From: Halogranum amylolyticum
GTDB taxonomy: Archaea; Halobacteriota; Halobacteria; Halobacteriales; Haloferacaceae
DNA length: 64,000 nt
NCBI RefSeq assembly: GCF_900110465.1
Contig: NZ_FODV01000003.1
Location: forward strand, 124,001 to 188,000
Direction of reading: 5' to 3'
In this document: piece by piece, positions 61,245-64,000 of the stretch
Layout of the letters: the number at the start of each line of letters is the position of its first letter
Position numbering within the stretch: the stretch's first letter is position 1
Program-made: the position numbers and the translations under genes
Notes under the pieces: model-generated
Database searches by the model: none
The model's input: the letters and a program-made list of their open reading frames with translations, nothing else
What the model was told of the DNA's origin: nothing

Positions 61245-61426
61245 CACGTGAGCGCACTTCTCGGTCGGACAAAGTTCGTCTGGCGCAGTCGTCGAAAACA
61301 ACTCTCGAAAGGGGTGACGACGGCGGATGGGCGAGAGAGCGGCGGTCCGGTGACCTCGGAGACGACGAGTGGCACGTCGACGCCGGCGACTCGCGTCGAT
61401 AGTACCGGTGACTCGCGTCGACTGAA

Positions 61427-61834
<408 letters not shown>

Positions 61835-61836
61835 TC

Positions 61837-62319
61837 ATGTCGAAGACGAACGAGTCCGACCTCGAGTGGAGCGAGACCGACCACGGCGAGACGCGGTTCC
61901 GACGGAAGAAGCTGGGTGCGGCCGCCGGGAGCGAGCGACTCGGCTGTAGCCTCTACGAGCTCCCGTCGGGTTCGAAGTCGTGGCCGTACCACTACCACAC
62001 CGGCAACGAGGAGGCGCTCTACGTGCTCGACGGCGAGGGAACACTCCGAGCGGACGACGGGACGCATCCGCTCCGCGCTGGTGACTACGTCGCGCTTCCC
62101 GTCGGCGAGGAGGGCGGCCACCGCGTCGTCAACGACGGCGAGGAGACGTTGCGGTATCTCGCCGTCTCGACGATGAGCGAACCGGACGTGTCGGTCTACC
62201 CCGACTCCGGGAAACTCGGCGTCTTCGCGGGATCGCCGCCGGGGAGCGACGACCCGCGGACGCTCCAGGGGTACTATCGCCTCGACGACGACGTCGACTA
62301 CTGGGACGGCGAGGAGTGA
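61837..62319 (+). CDS. Cupin-domain protein
   Basis: Single-domain cupin of 160 aa: motif 1 YHYHTGNEEALYVLDGEGTL, with two His and a Glu for metal, and motif 2 ALPVGEEGGHRVVNDGEE with another His. Start at ATG 61837. The C-terminus (about 120-160) is extra. Function not assigned; haloarchaeal cupins of this type may be isomerases or binding proteins. Confidence 0.85.
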   Translation: MSKTNESDLEWSETDHGETRFRRKKLGAAAGSERLGCSLYELPSGSKSWPYHYHTGNEEALYVLDGEGTLRADDGTHPLRAGDYVALPVGEEGGHRVVNDGEETLRYLAVSTMSEPDVSVYPDSGKLGVFAGSPPGSDDPRTLQGYYRLDDDVDYWDGEE

Positions 62320-62372
62320 GGGAGGGCCGCCGAAGAGCGGGGCTTTTGCCCAGCCAGCCCCAACAGTCAGTC

Positions 62373-62771
62373 ATGACGCGTCAGGCGACCGACGAGGAGC
62401 GACAAGAGACGACGGAGACGACACCGCGCATCGTCTACGATGACGACTGTGGGTTCTGTACGTGGGCTGCGGCCTTCGCAGACCGCCACGGCGAGTTCGA
62501 ACTCGTCGGGTTCTCGGAGTTGACGCGAGCCGAGAAGGTCCGGCTTCCGGCGAACTACGAGAGCTGTGTGCATCTCCTCGTCGACGGCGACGTGTACTCC
62601 TGCGGCGAGGCGACAGAACAGGTCCTGGCGCGACTCGATCCGACGGCGCGGCAGACGTTCGAACTCCTTCGGGGAGTGCCGGGGTACGCGAAACGACGAG
62701 AACGGCTCTACCGATGGACGGCCGACCGGCGCGCGCTGTGGGGGAAGATCCTCCGACGCGACTCGCTGTGA
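62373..62771 (+). CDS. DCC-family (DUF393) thiol-disulfide oxidoreductase-like protein
   Basis: Protein of 132 aa with the DxxCxxC motif DDCGFC (residues 24-29) after a short polar N-terminus, and C-terminal GVPGYAKRRERLYRWTADRR, typical of DUF393. A redox role through the CxxC pair is expected. T-rich GGCTTTTGCC lies about 27 bases before the ATG. Confidence 0.88.
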   Translation: MTRQATDEERQETTETTPRIVYDDDCGFCTWAAAFADRHGEFELVGFSELTRAEKVRLPANYESCVHLLVDGDVYSCGEATEQVLARLDPTARQTFELLRGVPGYAKRRERLYRWTADRRALWGKILRRDSL

Positions 62772-62801
62772 AGACGAGACGGGGCGACGAGACGGCCCGC
62801 G

Positions 62802-63089
62802 TCACCCGAGCGCCGCGTCGACAGCGGCGAGCACCGAGATGGCCGTCTCGCGGTCACGGTCGGGGGCGTCACCGAAGTAAGTCTGGAGCGCGGTTCGAAG
62901 CGACTGGAGTTCGTCCGGTGTGAACACGCGCTCACCTTCGACCGTCTCCAGGAGGTTCACTCGACAGTCGACGCTCTGGTCGTTCTCCACTGCGCGCTCG
63001 ACGGCAGCGAGAACGGCCGTGTGCAACACCCACGCCTCTTCGGGCGAGAGGTCGAGGGTCACCGGGTCGCCGTGGGCCGTTTCGGTCAT
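62802..63089 (-). CDS. Small haloarchaeal protein (DUF7853-like)
   Basis: Protein of 95 aa, all-helical by appearance, with LDLSPEEAWVLHTAVLAAVE and FTPDELQSLRTALQTYFGDA. It matches a compact haloarchaeal family of unknown function that I recall as DUF7853; the name is from memory. Convergent with the DCC-family gene, downstream of the acyl-CoA dehydrogenase-like gene on the same strand with about 120 bases between their starts and ends. Confidence 0.65.
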   Translation of the reverse strand: MTETAHGDPVTLDLSPEEAWVLHTAVLAAVERAVENDQSVDCRVNLLETVEGERVFTPDELQSLRTALQTYFGDAPDRDRETAISVLAAVDAALG

Positions 63090-63213
63090 GCGGTTGTTCC
63101 TCCAGTCACACGTACGGACCGTATACTTTTAATCACGAGTCATGTTGGCATCGAACACGCACAACACCAGAAAGCGTGTCGGCAGAGACGGTCCGACCGG
63201 CAGACGTCGACGC

Positions 63214-64000
63214 TTACTCGAACGCCGAGAACCCGGTCAGATCCTGTCCGAGCACCAGCGTGTGGATGTCGTGGGTCCCCTCGTAGGTGTAGACGGTCTC
63301 CATGTTCGAGAGATGGCGCATCGGCGGATAGTCGACCGTGATACCGTTGCCGCCGAGCATCTCCCGGGCGACGCGGGCCTGGTCGCGGGCCATCCGGACG
63401 TTGTTGCGCTTGGCCATCGACACCTGCTGCGGGCGGAGATCGCCGCGCTCTTTCAGTTCGGCGAGTCGGTGCGCGAGCAGTTGGGCGGTCGTGATCTGGG
63501 TCGCCATCTCCGCGAGCTTCTCCTGTTGGAGCTGGAAGCGTGCGATCGGGCCGCCGAACTGCTCGCGGTCGGTCGCGTAGTCGCGAGCCGTCTCGAAACA
63601 GTCGCGGGCGGCACCGACGGCACCCCACGCGATACCGAACCGGGCCTGCGTGAGACAGGAGAGCGGTCCCTTCATCCCGGTGACACCGGGGAGGACGTTC
63701 TCCTTCGGGACGACGACATCGTCGAGACCGATCTCGCCCGTGATGGAGGCACGAAGCGAGAGTTTCTCGTGGATCTCGTTCGTCGAGACGCCGTCGCGGT
63801 CGGTCTCGACGAGGAACCCCCGGATGGGCCTCTCATCGGCCGACGTGTCGCGCGCCCAGACGACGGCGACGTCGGCGATAGGCGAGTTGGTGATCCACGT
63901 CTTCGACCCGTTGAGAACGTAGCTGTCGCCGTCGCGTTCGGCCCGCGTCTCCATCGACGAGGGGTCCGACCCGTGTTCCGGTTCCGTGAGGCCGAAACAG
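63214..64000 (-). CDS. Acyl-CoA dehydrogenase, glutaryl-CoA type (C-terminal part only)
   Basis: The gene enters from the right edge; 261 codons are visible. The window starts at CFGLTEPEHGSDP, the middle flavin-binding strand of glutaryl-CoA dehydrogenase-type proteins, followed by LNGSKTWITNSPIADVAVVW. Catalytic base Glu in TYEGTHDIHTLVLGQDLTGF matches GcdH, where the dehydrogenation is followed by decarboxylation to crotonyl-CoA. Reoxidation would need EtfAB, encoded earlier in the window. The N-terminal domain is outside. Confidence 0.9.
   Translation of the reverse strand, partial: CFGLTEPEHGSDPSSMETRAERDGDSYVLNGSKTWITNSPIADVAVVWARDTSADERPIRGFLVETDRDGVSTNEIHEKLSLRASITGEIGLDDVVVPKENVLPGVTGMKGPLSCLTQARFGIAWGAVGAARDCFETARDYATDREQFGGPIARFQLQQEKLAEMATQITTAQLLAHRLAELKERGDLRPQQVSMAKRNNVRMARDQARVAREMLGGNGITVDYPPMRHLSNMETVYTYEGTHDIHTLVLGQDLTGFSAFE

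Overview
The window is a high-GC, gene-dense chromosomal segment of a halophilic archaeon (class Halobacteria). Evidence: most proteins are rich in Asp/Glu and poor in Lys; genes are preceded by archaeal TATA boxes about 27 bases upstream of the start codon, so many transcripts look leaderless; and the gene set is archaeal (A-type ATP synthase, CDP-archaeol synthase, aRF1, Orc1/Cdc6, replication factor C, a SAMP2-like ubiquitin-like modifier, CTP-dependent riboflavin kinase). A SAMP2-like gene divergent from rfcS recalls the layout I remember from Haloferax, so Haloferacales is likely, but the genus cannot be fixed here. I recognise no tRNA, rRNA, insertion sequence, prophage or CRISPR array. 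The segment looks like core chromosome.

Layout. 0-5.5 kb: a partial secreted arylsulfotransferase-like gene, a purine permease, the regulator gfcR, pyrE, a 40-aa zinc-finger protein, carS and proline dehydrogenase. A decayed 3' end of a second permease copy lies between the permease and gfcR. 5.6-15.5 kb: a DUF502 membrane protein, ilvE, an epimerase, ribB-ribK, argS, a MinD-type ATPase, prf1 and small membrane proteins. 15.6-24.8 kb: the complete A-type ATP synthase operon atpHIKECFABD on the minus strand, with two conserved genes downstream. 25-29.7 kb: a regulator, a quinone-type methyltransferase, a pilin-like protein, and a divergent pair made of a secreted protein and a membrane-tethered winged-helix regulator. 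29.8-33.7 kb: etfBA, a BNR-type protein and a prenyl diphosphate synthase. 33.8-42.8 kb: acetyltransferase, DUF373, an atypical radical SAM enzyme, DUF1059, Orc1/Cdc6, an SDR protein, membrane proteins, rpiA, a DUF1931 histone-fold protein, larB, a zinc finger and a GIY-YIG protein. 42.9-54.2 kb: FMN reductase, phosphohexomutase, acetyltransferase, SAMP2-like protein, rfcS, CDF transporter, phosphodiesterase, a second membrane-anchored regulator, phosphate transporter, CorC/CNNM protein, glutaredoxin-like and redoxin genes, and Sua5/TsaC. 54.2-64 kb: a solitary Cas4-like protein, a probable cmi4 gene, the biotin ECF transporter, a membrane HdrD-like Fe-S oxidoreductase, ferritin-like, Tat-secreted, ferredoxin, cupin and DCC proteins, and a truncated glutaryl-CoA-type dehydrogenase.

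How the genes work together. The clearest unit is energy conversion: the ATP synthase, EtfBA, the membrane cytochrome b/Fe-S oxidoreductase, the acyl-CoA dehydrogenase and the ferredoxin could carry electrons from acyl-CoA oxidation to menaquinone and on to ATP synthesis; this link is inferred. Cofactor genes are prominent (riboflavin, biotin uptake, nickel-pincer LarB, quinone methylation). Three one-component regulators carry membrane segments. The observations most worth following are the SAMP2-like protein with six residues after its Gly-Gly, the Cas4-like protein that seems to have lost its nuclease residues, the CX4CX2C radical SAM enzyme, the direct repeats upstream of the ribK promoter, the terminator-like gap before the ATP synthase proteolipid gene, and the permease remnant.
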